From contig PKTV01000414.1 in NCBI GenBank assembly GCA_002868985.1, positions 1 through 7,748 of the forward strand: a stretch of 7,748 nucleotides of DNA, read 5' to 3'. A program made the position numbers and the translations under genes. The DNA comes from Desulfobacteraceae bacterium (GTDB lineage: Bacteria > Desulfobacterota > Desulfobacteria > Desulfobacterales > UBA11574). The notes under the pieces are model-generated. The model worked only from the letters and a program-made list of their open reading frames with translations, did not search any database and was not told the origin of the DNA. Shown piece by piece: positions 1 to 6,560 of this stretch; the stretch's first letter is position 1, and each line of letters begins with the position of its first letter.

Positions 1-18
1 AAACTATCTCATAAAAAT

Positions 19-132
19 AAGTGATCTACGTTAGATAATTGGAAAAAAAGTGCCTAAAGTTGTGGTGTCGCTCGCGCTCCATCTTTTTATAAAATGGCAG
101 AATTCCTTAACTTTAGTCACTTTAGATCACTT
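19..132. repeat. Degenerate palindromic intergenic repeat (AAAGT family, copy 1)
   Basis: The left part (48-60) reads AAGTGCCTAAAGT. The right part (105-132), read on the minus strand, is AAGTGATCTAAAGTGACT followed by AAAGTTAAGG, so the two arms face each other around a 44-nt centre. The arms pair imperfectly: five base pairs, a small bulge, then seven base pairs. A 10-bp stretch at 19-28 (AAGTGATCTA) is also the exact reverse complement of 123-132, and 24-36 forms its own 5-bp hairpin. The minus-strand right arm closely resembles the left arm of the better copy at 2826-2926, which shows that the two are one family. No protein-coding potential is seen here. Function is unknown; REP-like intergenic repeats are the nearest known class. 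Confidence 0.5.
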
Positions 133-138
133 TTAACT

Positions 139-167
139 TTTGTCACTCTTATAACGACGGTGACAAA
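139..167. promoter_or_regulatory. Inverted repeat TTTGTCAC-N13-GTGACAAA upstream of nfeD
   Basis: A perfect 8-bp inverted repeat (139-146 and 160-167) lies 26 to 59 nt upstream of the nearest nfeD start candidates. It has the size of a dimeric repressor or activator operator, but it could also act as a short RNA hairpin. A TATAAC hexamer (150-155) sits between the arms and could be a weak -10, without a convincing -35. Nothing in the sequence names the regulator. Confidence 0.3.
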
Positions 168-226
168 TCTTCCAGCAATAATATTTATGTCGAATGAATA
201 ATGAACTTATTGGCAAGATTTTAAAA

Positions 227-1507
227 ATGAAGAGATTAATTTTAATTTTACCGGCGTTTTTGTTATTTTTATGTTGCTTTCCCGGTAACAATTTTGCGGC
301 CGAAAATGAAGTCTATGTCATTGAAATTTCGGGCTCTATCAACCCTGCTGTGGCTGATTTTTTAAAAAAGGGAATTAACCAGGCTTCTGCAGATGGCGTT
401 TCATGTGTCATTATAAAGATCGACACACCCGGCGGCCTTGCTGAATCGATGCGTATCATCGTCAAGGCAATCTTTGCAAGCAAGGTTCCGGTTGTGACCT
501 ATGTTGCACCCAGCGGCGCCAGGGCTGCTTCGGCAGGTGTCATGATTACCATCGCTGCAGACATTGCTGCCATGGCGCCGGGAACGAACATTGGTGCCGC
601 ACATCCGGTAGGGGCCGGCGGCAAGGATATCGGCGGGAAAATGTCTGAAAAAGTCACCAATGATATGGTTGCCCATGTCAAAAGTATAGCCCAGAAAAGG
701 GGAAGGAACGTCCAATGGGTTGAAAAGGCGGTTCGCGAAAGCGTTTCCGTGACGGAGACCGAGGCCCTTAAAGCAAATGTCATCGATATTGTGGCAAAAG
801 ATCTGGATGATTTGATACGTCAGATTAACGGTCGTAAAATTGAAAACAAAGGGGTTTTGAAACTTGACAATCCTAAAAAAACGATGATTGAGGAAAGCTT
901 TCGAACCAAGGTTTTAAAGATCATCAGTGATCCGAATGTAGCGTATATTCTTATGATGATCGGTCTTGCCGGTCTCTATTTTGAATTGTCTCACCCCGGT
1001 GCTGTGCTTCCTGGAGTTGTGGGCGGGATATCGATTATTCTGGCATTTTTTGCATTTCAGACCATACCGGTCAACTATGCCGGATTTCTGCTTATTATTC
1101 TTGCCATTGTTTTTTTCATCATGGAGATGAAAATCGCGAGTTACGGTCTTTTGAGTATTGCAGGCATTACCTCACTTTTACTCGGCTCCTTGATGTTGTT
1201 TGAAAGCAACGGCACCGATATGAGATTGTCATGGAAAGTGCTTGTACCGACACTTATGGTCGTTTCCGGTTTTTTTGTCGCTATTTCAGGGCTGGTTTTT
1301 AAATCTCAGCTGTCGAAGCCGAAAACGGGTGCAAGGGGTCTTTTGGGGGAAATCGGGGTGGTTAAAGAACCCATATTGCAGGAAGGCAAGGTATTTGTTC
1401 ACGGAGAACTGTGGAAAGCGATTTCAAAAGATTCCATCGAAAAGGGGGCCAAGGTCAGAGTTTTAAAAATTGAGAACCTTGTTTTGGAAGTGGAACCTAT
1501 AGAATAG
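227..1507 (+). CDS. nfeD: NfeD-family membrane-bound serine protease (ClpP class)
   Basis: This is a full-length NfeD: a ClpP-like protease domain, a membrane region and a C-terminal OB-fold. Numbering from ATG 227, residues 1-25 form a signal peptide (MKRLILILPAFLLFL, cleavage probably after NFAA). The protease domain spans about 26-205. Ser102 in ARAASAG and Lys142 in SEKVTN correspond to the Ser-Lys dyad known from the Pyrococcus horikoshii homologue PH1510. About five hydrophobic segments lie near 238-254, 257-277, 284-301, 306-325 and 338-358. Residues 367-426 form the NfeD C-terminal OB-fold. I chose ATG 227 because it starts directly at the Lys-Arg n-region and has a weak GGCAAG nine bases upstream. 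An in-frame ATG at 194 would add 11 residues and has no visible ribosome-binding site. The next gene starts 15 nt after the stop and encodes a slipin, the known partner and, in Pyrococcus, substrate of this protease. The role is inferred to be membrane protein quality control at the cytoplasmic membrane. Confidence 0.93.
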   Translation: MKRLILILPAFLLFLCCFPGNNFAAENEVYVIEISGSINPAVADFLKKGINQASADGVSCVIIKIDTPGGLAESMRIIVKAIFASKVPVVTYVAPSGARAASAGVMITIAADIAAMAPGTNIGAAHPVGAGGKDIGGKMSEKVTNDMVAHVKSIAQKRGRNVQWVEKAVRESVSVTETEALKANVIDIVAKDLDDLIRQINGRKIENKGVLKLDNPKKTMIEESFRTKVLKIISDPNVAYILMMIGLAGLYFELSHPGAVLPGVVGGISIILAFFAFQTIPVNYAGFLLIILAIVFFIMEMKIASYGLLSIAGITSLLLGSLMLFESNGTDMRLSWKVLVPTLMVVSGFFVAISGLVFKSQLSKPKTGARGLLGEIGVVKEPILQEGKVFVHGELWKAISKDSIEKGAKVRVLKIENLVLEVEPIE

Positions 1508-1522
1508 ATACAGGAGAAGACT

Positions 1523-2290
1523 ATGTTTACGACAATCGCAATCGTTGTAATTACAATCTTTTTTTTCTCTGCAGCCATCCGCATTTTAAACGAATATGAA
1601 CGGGGTGTTATCTTCAGGCTCGGCAGAGTGATAAAGGCAAAAGGACCGGGGCTGATCATACTGATTCCGGTTGTAGACAAAATGGTAAAGGTCAGCATGC
1701 GCCTTGTCGCTATGGATGTTGACCCTCAGGATGTCATCAGCAGGGACAATGTCTCCGTAAAGGTGAATGCGGTCATCTATTTTAGGGTCATTGAACCCAT
1801 AAAAGCTGTTATTGAAGTTGAAGATTACACCTATGCGATGGCCCAGCTGGCCCAGACAACCTTGAGAAGTGTCTGCGGGCAGGCGGAGCTCGACGAACTT
1901 TTGTCCGCAAGGGAAAAAATCAATTCTCAACTCCAGGAAATTCTCGATACCCATACGGATCCGTGGGGGATAAAGGTTGCAACCGTAGAGCTTAAGCATA
2001 TTGATTTGCCCCAGGAAATGCAGCGATCTATGGCCAAGCAGGCTGAAGCGGAGCGGGAGCGACGTGCCAAGGTAATTAATGCTGAAGGTGAGTTCCAGGC
2101 TGCAACAAAGCTGGCTGAAGCCGCTGAAATTATTCGTGAACACCCCATGGCCCTGCAGCTAAGATATCTTCAGACCATGCGCGAAATGTCTGCCGAGCAG
2201 AGTACAACGACAATCTTTCCGTTTCCTATTGATCTTTTCAAGCCGTTTCTTGAAACTATGGACAAAACAAAAAAAGAAGAAAAGGAATAA
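1523..2290 (+). CDS. Slipin (stomatin/prohibitin-like SPFH protein)
   Basis: This 255-residue SPFH-domain membrane scaffold has the usual slipin length. Residues 1-21 are one hydrophobic anchor. [10 protein letters not shown] (26-35) and [13 protein letters not shown] (41-53) open the SPFH domain, which runs to about 190, with slipin-typical segments [19 protein letters not shown] and [20 protein letters not shown]. An Ala/Glu-rich coiled coil follows (about 165-205). The tail has a short hydrophobic patch, [11 protein letters not shown] (229-239), before a charged end. A good Shine-Dalgarno (AGGAGA, 1512-1517) precedes ATG 1523. The gene is co-transcribed with nfeD by spacing. In Pyrococcus the NfeD protease cleaves the C-terminal hydrophobic region of its stomatin partner, so the 229-239 patch is the natural candidate target here (inference). 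Slipins oligomerise on membranes and are thought to organise membrane domains; the exact bacterial role is unsettled. Confidence 0.93.
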   Translation: MFTTIAIVVITIFFFSAAIRILNEYERGVIFRLGRVIKAKGPGLIILIPVVDKMVKVSMRLVAMDVDPQDVISRDNVSVKVNAVIYFRVIEPIKAVIEVEDYTYAMAQLAQTTLRSVCGQAELDELLSAREKINSQLQEILDTHTDPWGIKVATVELKHIDLPQEMQRSMAKQAEAERERRAKVINAEGEFQAATKLAEAAEIIREHPMALQLRYLQTMREMSAEQSTTTIFPFPIDLFKPFLETMDKTKKEEKE

Positions 2291-2350
2291 CAGTCATCTA
2301 TTTATTGACATCATTTAAAAAAATTGCTTAACTAACCCTTTTAATAATGA

Positions 2351-2359
2351 TGATATAAT
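2351..2359 (+). promoter_or_regulatory. Extended -10 promoter (TGATATAAT)
   Basis: TGATATAAT is a perfect extended -10 (TGn plus the consensus TATAAT at 2354-2359). Such promoters can work without a good -35, and none is seen at the right distance; a TTGACA at 2305-2310 is too far upstream. Transcription would start near 2366, about 57 nt before the terminator hairpin at 2423. A second TATAAT occurs at 2416-2421, also without a good -35. The promoter would drive the small gene at 2491. Confidence 0.5.
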
Positions 2360-2392
2360 AATAGGTCTGTTGCGTATTTTAAAAACTCATTT

Positions 2393-2459
2393 AAGCGGGT
2401 TCAAAACACTAAAAATATAATCCACAGCGGGGGTATTACAGCCTCCGCTTGTGCTTTTT
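2393..2459 (+). promoter_or_regulatory. Possible attenuator: antiterminator arm competing with a terminator
   Basis: AAGCGGG at 2393-2399 can pair with CCGCTT (2445-2450) plus one wobble to T2444. That is the same strand segment used by the terminator stem, where AGCGGGG at 2426-2432 is the partner. The two stems exclude each other, as in a transcription attenuator. The arrangement of promoter, leader, terminator and coding start is visible in the sequence. Regulation is inference: the antiterminator loop is long (45 nt), no ligand-binding fold is recognised, and no leader peptide is evident after the predicted start. Confidence 0.3.
2423..2459 (+). terminator. Rho-independent terminator between the slipin gene and the Rho-N-like gene
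   Basis: The stem pairs 2423-2434 with 2441-2453: CAC with GTG, a single bulged T at 2450, then AGCGGGGG with CCTCCGCT (one G-T wobble). The loop is six to eight bases. The stem is followed by C and five T residues (2455-2459). This is a good intrinsic terminator on the plus strand. It can end the nfeD-slipin transcript, but it also lies downstream of the promoter at 2351-2359 and upstream of the gene at 2491. Any transcript from that promoter must therefore read through it, or ends as an RNA of about 95 nt. Confidence 0.65.
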
Positions 2460-2490
2460 AACCATTGTTCAGAAAAGGAGATGTTGAAGC

Positions 2491-2817
2491 ATGGGTGTGA
2501 AGAAAAAGGAAGCTAAAGAAAAACCCTTGGAAAAAATGACAGCCAAAGAATTGAGAGAGCTTGGGAAACAACTTCCTGAAATAGTTGGTGTTTATGGCAT
2601 GAACAAGGCAGAGCTTATCAGCGCCATTAAAAAAGCAAGGGGGATCGTAGAAGATACCAAAGCAACGCCTGATGCCTCAATTCGGGAAATTAAGAAGAAA
2701 ATTCAATCAGTTAAGTCAGATCTCGAAAATGCTCTGAATGACAAGGATAAAAAAATGGCGGATATTTATCGACGCCGTATTATAAAACTGAAGAAAAAGA
2801 CTCGCAGGGCGGGCTAG
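2491..2817 (+). CDS. Small basic protein with Rho-N/SAP-like N-terminal domain
   Basis: This is a 108-residue, strongly basic protein. After a lysine-rich start, residues 14-50 (EKMTAKELRELGKQLPEI, then GMNKAELISAIKKARG) match the helix-turn-helix pattern of the Rho termination factor N-terminal (SAP-like) domain. In Rho this domain precedes the RNA-binding OB-fold. Here no OB-fold or ATPase follows. Instead residues 62-106 form a charged helix that may be a coiled coil and ends in a basic tail (YRRRIIKLKKKTRRAG). Nucleic-acid binding is a reasonable inference; the biological role is unknown to me. The start is well supported by AAAAGGAG (2473-2480), 10 nt before the ATG and the strongest ribosome-binding site in the window. 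It is likely monocistronic: its own promoter and possible attenuator lie upstream, and a palindromic repeat begins 8 nt after the stop. Confidence 0.8.
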   Translation: MGVKKKEAKEKPLEKMTAKELRELGKQLPEIVGVYGMNKAELISAIKKARGIVEDTKATPDASIREIKKKIQSVKSDLENALNDKDKKMADIYRRRIIKLKKKTRRAG

Positions 2818-2825
2818 AAAGTGTA

Positions 2826-2926
2826 AAGTGCCTAAAGTGAACTAAAGTTAAGGTGTTCTATCAATTTTAATTATAATTGATCGCGCTGAAAGCGCGTTCC
2901 TCAACCTTAGCTCACTTTAGGCACTT
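2826..2926. repeat. Long palindromic intergenic repeat (AAAGT family, copy 2)
   Basis: The arms 2826-2853 and 2899-2926 form a 28-bp inverted repeat with 25 matching pairs, starting AAGTGCCTAAAGTGA. The three mismatches (2841/2911, 2846/2906, 2850/2902) are all A opposite C on the plus strand, so they become U-G wobbles in a minus-strand RNA. The 45-nt centre holds two further hairpins: TCAATT with AATTGA (2861-2880) and CGCGCT-GAA-AGCGCG (2882-2896). Just outside the arms lie short heptamer repeats: AAAGTGT/AAAGTGC on the left (2818-2831) and ACTTCAA twice on the right (2923-2936). No T-tract follows, so it is not a standard terminator. The arms are built from repeated AAAGT blocks and resemble those of the element at 19-132. 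Confidence 0.75.
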
Positions 2927-3015
2927 CAAACTTCAAACTTTTGGACTTCAGCTAATACGGGGCAGTATCCAGATAAAAATACGATATTGTATTAAGGAAT
3001 TAGAGCACTAAGTTT

Positions 3016-3585
3016 ATGATCAATCCATCTTCATTGGCATTTGATATCGATGGTGTTCTTGCAGATACCATGACGTTGTTTCTCGATATTGCACGGGAAG
3101 AATATAAAATTCGCGATGTCAAATACGAAGACATCACGTGTTATACCCTGGAAGAATGTGTCGATATTGATCCGATTCTTATCGAGACTATTTTAACCCG
3201 GATAATGGATGGAACCCATAAAGTACCTTTAAAACCAATGCCAGGTGCCAGGAATGTCTTGACCCGACTCGGCCGACTGCACAGCCCGATTTTATTTGTG
3301 ACCGCTCGATCGACCAGGGAGCCCATATTTGAATGGATACAAAACGCATTGTCTTTTGATCCTGATTCGATAGAAGTTGTTGCAACAGGTTCATTTGACG
3401 CCAAGGTCGATGTGCTTTTAAGCAGAGATATTTCTTATTTTGTGGAGGACAGACTTGAAACATGTTATCCACTTTTCGAGGCGGGCGTTACGCCTATTAT
3501 TTTCAAGCAGCCATGGAACAGAAAACGTCATCCTTTCGTGGAAGTCGGCACTTGGAAAGAGCTTGAGCCGTTGATTGAATTTTGA
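3016..3585 (+). CDS. HAD-superfamily phosphatase, 5'-nucleotidase (NT5C)-like
   Basis: This 189-residue protein has all four HAD motifs in order. Motif I is FDIDGVLAD, with nucleophile Asp10 and acid Asp12. Motif II is FVTAR (Thr96), motif III is Lys130, and motif IV is FVEDR (Glu144, Asp145), which binds Mg2+. The small helical insert between motifs I and II (about 20-75) and the overall length fit the cytosolic 5'(3')-deoxyribonucleotidase-like group. The reaction would be removal of phosphate from a small substrate, perhaps a nucleotide; the substrate cannot be read from sequence. No signal peptide is seen, so it is cytoplasmic. ATG 3016 is the only plausible start because an in-frame stop lies at 3001-3003. 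The ribosome-binding site is poor: AAGGA at 2994-2998 is 17 nt away. The stop codon overlaps the start of xerC. Confidence 0.85.
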   Translation: MINPSSLAFDIDGVLADTMTLFLDIAREEYKIRDVKYEDITCYTLEECVDIDPILIETILTRIMDGTHKVPLKPMPGARNVLTRLGRLHSPILFVTARSTREPIFEWIQNALSFDPDSIEVVATGSFDAKVDVLLSRDISYFVEDRLETCYPLFEAGVTPIIFKQPWNRKRHPFVEVGTWKELEPLIEF

Positions 3586-4517
3586 TGATGTCACAATCTT
3601 TGAAGAATCAGATCAGATCCTTTATCGATTCCCTTCACTCTGAAAAGGGATACGCTGCAAACACGTGTCGTGCGTATTCGCACAATCTTAACGAGTTTAT
3701 TTCATTTGTCAGTGAAAACTACTTTTCAAATGAGAATCAAAAGGGTGCTGATCTGTTAAAGGCGGATCAGCTCACCAGCCTGATGATAAGAGGTTATCTG
3801 GGGTTTTTACACAAGAAGAACAAAAAAGTGACCATAGCGAGAAAACTTTCGGCGGTTCGTTCTTTTTTCAGATTTCTTCTCAAGCATGGTGTTATACTGG
3901 ACAACCCTTTGGATCTGATTTTAACACCGAAACAGAATAAAGCAATTCCAGTATACCTCCCCGTCGATGATGTTTTTAGGCTGCTCGATTCGATAAAGAC
4001 CGATACACTGGCCGGCATCAGGAACCGTGCTATTTTTGAAACACTTTACTCGAGCGGGATCCGTGTTTCGGAACTTGAAGGTCTGAATGTCTTTGATGTG
4101 GATTTTACAAAATGTTTGATTCATGTCGTTGGGAAAGGTAACAAAGAAAGGATTGTTCCCATCGGCAAAAAGGCCATAGCTGCGATTGAAGAGTATAGAA
4201 AAAGATTGCAAGGGGAAGCGGGTATCGGAGAAGGCGATAACACGCCACTCTTTTTAAACAAGGACCATGGTCGCCTGACAAGCCGCTCCATAGCCCGCAT
4301 TCTTGATAAAACGGCAAGGGAATGTGGTCTCTTGATACCTGTTTCTCCCCATGCGCTGCGTCATACATTTGCAACACACATGCTAGATGCCGGGGCGGAT
4401 TTGAGGGTGGTTCAGGAACTTTTGGGACATGAAAGTCTATCCACGACACAGAAATATACCCACGTGAGCATCGACAGGTTGATGGAAACCTATGACAAGG
4501 CGCATCCGAGACGATGA
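3585..4517 (+). CDS. xerC: Site-specific tyrosine recombinase XerC
   Basis: This 310-residue Xer recombinase has the family's usual length. Residues 5-105 form the SAM-like core-binding domain (helical, with the Xer-typical TIARKLSAVRSFFRFL). Residues 115-305 form the catalytic domain. The full catalytic set is present: Arg160 (SSGIRVSEL), Lys184 (VVGKGNKER), His256 and Arg259 (SPHALRHTF), His282 (LLGHESL) and nucleophile Tyr291 (TTQKYTHV). XerC works with XerD to resolve chromosome dimers at dif. XerC rather than XerD is inferred from its position directly before hslV-hslU, as in codV-clpQ-clpY of Bacillus. The start at ATG 3585 overlaps the preceding stop by one base (TGATG), suggesting translational coupling; ATG 3588 or TTG 3582 are alternatives. 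No strong Shine-Dalgarno is seen, which fits coupling. Confidence 0.93.
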   Translation: MMSQSLKNQIRSFIDSLHSEKGYAANTCRAYSHNLNEFISFVSENYFSNENQKGADLLKADQLTSLMIRGYLGFLHKKNKKVTIARKLSAVRSFFRFLLKHGVILDNPLDLILTPKQNKAIPVYLPVDDVFRLLDSIKTDTLAGIRNRAIFETLYSSGIRVSELEGLNVFDVDFTKCLIHVVGKGNKERIVPIGKKAIAAIEEYRKRLQGEAGIGEGDNTPLFLNKDHGRLTSRSIARILDKTARECGLLIPVSPHALRHTFATHMLDAGADLRVVQELLGHESLSTTQKYTHVSIDRLMETYDKAHPRR

Positions 4518-4619
4518 AGACGATGTGTTTCACTGCTAACATCGGTCCAAACTGAGCGTTTCAAATAGTGACGGGGCTATAAAAAGTGTGGGTGCGAAAC
4601 CCGGGGAAACAAGATTAAG

Positions 4620-5153
4620 ATGATGAAATTACATGGTACGACAATCCTGGCTGTCAGACATAAAGGGAAAGTCGCTGTGGCCGGTGACGGTCAGGTGACA
4701 TTGAACAATATTGTTGTCAAGCATAAGGCCAAAAAGGTTCGGAGGATTTACAACGACAAAATCATTGTGGGATTTGCCGGAGCCACAGCTGATGCCTTGA
4801 ACCTTTCAGAACGTTTGGAAAAAAAGCTTGAGCGTTACAATGGAAACCTGATGCGTAGTGCCGTAGAATTGGCCCGGGATTGGCGAACCGACAAATACTT
4901 AAGACGTCTCGAAGCAATTATGATTGCCGTAGATGAAAAAAACATGTTTGTTATTTCAGGAAATGGTGATGTGATTGAACCGGATGAAGGTGTCATGGGG
5001 ATTGGATCAGGCGGCGCCGGAGCGCAGGCGGCGGCAACTGCTCTGATGAAACATGCGGATATGGAAGCTGCCGGCATTGTTAAAGAAGCCATGAAAATTG
5101 CAGGTTCTTTATGTGTCTTTACAAATGATGCCATCACGATTGAAGAATTATAG
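4620..5153 (+). CDS. hslV: ATP-dependent protease peptidase subunit HslV
   Basis: HslV (ClpQ) is the threonine peptidase core of the HslUV proteasome-like complex, a double ring of six in the cytoplasm. The protein begins MMKLHGTTIL. By family homology the active nucleophile is the first Thr of the TT pair (residue 7), so a six-residue propeptide must be removed. Counting from that Thr, Asp17 (AGDGQ) and Lys33 (KAKKVRR) fall at the expected catalytic positions, and the GIGSGG segment is present. Length (177) is normal. Two tandem ATGs (4620 and 4623) are possible starts; GGGGAAA (4603-4609) is the nearest purine-rich site but is rather far. The 102-bp gap after xerC holds only weak short inverted repeats and a TATAAA without a -35, so I call no promoter there. 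hslU follows after 30 bp. Confidence 0.96.
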   Translation: MMKLHGTTILAVRHKGKVAVAGDGQVTLNNIVVKHKAKKVRRIYNDKIIVGFAGATADALNLSERLEKKLERYNGNLMRSAVELARDWRTDKYLRRLEAIMIAVDEKNMFVISGNGDVIEPDEGVMGIGSGGAGAQAAATALMKHADMEAAGIVKEAMKIAGSLCVFTNDAITIEEL

Positions 5154-5183
5154 ACCCTTAACCGATAATGAAGAACTGATAAA

Positions 5184-6557
5184 ATGAGTAATCTTAAACC
5201 CAATGAAATTGTCGAAGAACTTGATAAATATATAATTGGCCAGCACAATGCCAAACGTTCAGTGGCCATTGCTTTGCGGAACCGTTGGCGCAGACAGCAG
5301 GTTCCGGAAGATCTCCGTGATGAGATTGTACCGAAGAATATCATACTCATCGGACCCACCGGCGTTGGAAAAACCGAGATTGCAAGAAGACTTTCGAATC
5401 TGACCGATTCACCGTTTAACAAGGTTGAGGCATCCAAATTTACAGAAGTGGGATATGTCGGCAGGGATGTTGAATCTATGGTAAGAGACCTTCTGGAACT
5501 TACTGTAAACATGCTTAGAACAAGAGAACACGAGGCCGTTAAGGAAAAAGGACGACGGATTGCTGAAGAGAGGATGCTCGATCTATTACTTCCCAAAAGC
5601 GAATTAAAATCGACTCTTCAACCGGAAGATGAAAGCCAACCACAGTTTGAACTTGTCTCAAACAATACAGGAACATCTTCTTCTACAAGAGAGAAACTTC
5701 GAAAAATGCTCCGTGAAGGGAAAATGGACAATCGGTATGTTGACCTTGACGTTTCAGATCGGACAATGCCTGTTGTTGAAATATTTTCCAACGTGGGTAT
5801 GGAAGAAATGGGCATTAATTTCAAAGACATGATAGGAAATCTTCTACCCAAAAGTACAAAACGACGAAAAGTAAAAGTGCCTGAAGCCATGGAAATTCTT
5901 TCTGCCGAAGAGGCTCAAAACCTGGTGGATATGGATAGGGTAGTCAAAGAAGCTATTGGCAAAGTCGAACAATCAGGAATCATCTTTTTGGATGAGATTG
6001 ATAAAATTGTCGGAAAGAACGGCACACAAGGCCCCGATGTATCCCGGGAAGGCGTTCAGAGAGATCTTCTTCCCATTGTGGAAGGAAGCACCGTAATGAC
6101 AAAGCATGGCCCGGTTAAGACGGACAACATTCTTTTTATCGCTGCAGGGGCATTTCACACAGTGAAGCCATCGGATATGATCCCTGAGCTTCAGGGCCGC
6201 TTCCCCATCCGGGTGGAATTGGATTCACTTGGCAGGGAAGAGTTTGTGAGGATATTGACCGAACCGAAAAATGCACTTCTTCTTCAATATATGGCGCTTT
6301 TAAGGACCGAAGATGTTGATGTCGTTTTTAAAAATGAAGCTGTTGATGAAATCGCGAGAATTGCTGAAGAGGTCAACAACATGACCGAAAATATTGGGGC
6401 CAGAAGGCTCTATACACTTATGGAGTGTCTGTTGGAGGACATTCTTTTCGAAGCTCCGGATATGGAAGAGAAACGGGTGGTTATTGACAAAATATTTGTG
6501 GAAGACAAACTGAAGGACATTAAAGACGACGAGGATTTAAGACGGTATATTTTATAA
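5184..6557 (+). CDS. hslU: ATP-dependent protease ATPase subunit HslU
   Basis: HslU (ClpY) is the AAA+ unfoldase ring that feeds substrates to HslV. Residues 1-109 contain Walker A GPTGVGKT (57-64) and the pore loop GYVGRD (90-95). About 110-240 is the inserted I domain, rich in charge. Walker B IIFLDEID is at 266-273. The arginine finger is in ELQGRFPIR (Arg339) and sensor 2 is GARRLYT (406-412). The C-terminus, DLRRYIL, is the conserved tail that docks into HslV pockets to activate it. The 457-residue length is close to the family norm. The start has only a weak GAAGA ribosome-binding site 10 nt upstream. The stop codon TAA (6555-6557) is the first half of the 6-bp target duplication of a MITE-like insertion, so the protein end is intact but the 3' flank is not ancestral. 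Confidence 0.97.
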   Translation: MSNLKPNEIVEELDKYIIGQHNAKRSVAIALRNRWRRQQVPEDLRDEIVPKNIILIGPTGVGKTEIARRLSNLTDSPFNKVEASKFTEVGYVGRDVESMVRDLLELTVNMLRTREHEAVKEKGRRIAEERMLDLLLPKSELKSTLQPEDESQPQFELVSNNTGTSSSTREKLRKMLREGKMDNRYVDLDVSDRTMPVVEIFSNVGMEEMGINFKDMIGNLLPKSTKRRKVKVPEAMEILSAEEAQNLVDMDRVVKEAIGKVEQSGIIFLDEIDKIVGKNGTQGPDVSREGVQRDLLPIVEGSTVMTKHGPVKTDNILFIAAGAFHTVKPSDMIPELQGRFPIRVELDSLGREEFVRILTEPKNALLLQYMALLRTEDVDVVFKNEAVDEIARIAEEVNNMTENIGARRLYTLMECLLEDILFEAPDMEEKRVVIDKIFVEDKLKDIKDDEDLRRYIL

Positions 6558-6560
6558 CTA

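Noticed and set aside
1..193. End of an upstream gene or a CRISPR repeat
   Set aside because: No coding frame enters from the left edge, and the repeated AAAGT blocks are irregular in spacing and sequence, unlike CRISPR repeats.
1586..2143. A 185-codon minus-strand frame over the slipin gene
   Set aside because: It lies opposite a well-conserved coding gene, lacks a ribosome-binding site and has no recognisable motif.
2305..2333. Perfect TTGACA -35 at 2305-2310
   Set aside because: At 17-bp spacing the matching -10 would be TTAACT, a poor hexamer, and the good TATAAT is 43 bp away; the extended -10 at 2351-2359 is the better promoter call.
2826..2926. Palindromic repeat as an intrinsic terminator
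   Set aside because: The stem is long, but neither side is followed by a T-tract, so it does not meet the usual terminator form.
4518..4619. Possible promoter or structured leader between xerC and hslV
   Set aside because: Only weak short stems are present (CGATGT/ACATCG, GGGT/ACCC) and a TATAAA without a matching -35; no heat-shock promoter pattern is seen and no T-tract follows.
4835..5596. A long 253-codon minus-strand frame over hslV and hslU
   Set aside because: It is a shadow of two certain genes on the other strand, spans the gap between them, and is Ser-rich without any domain pattern.
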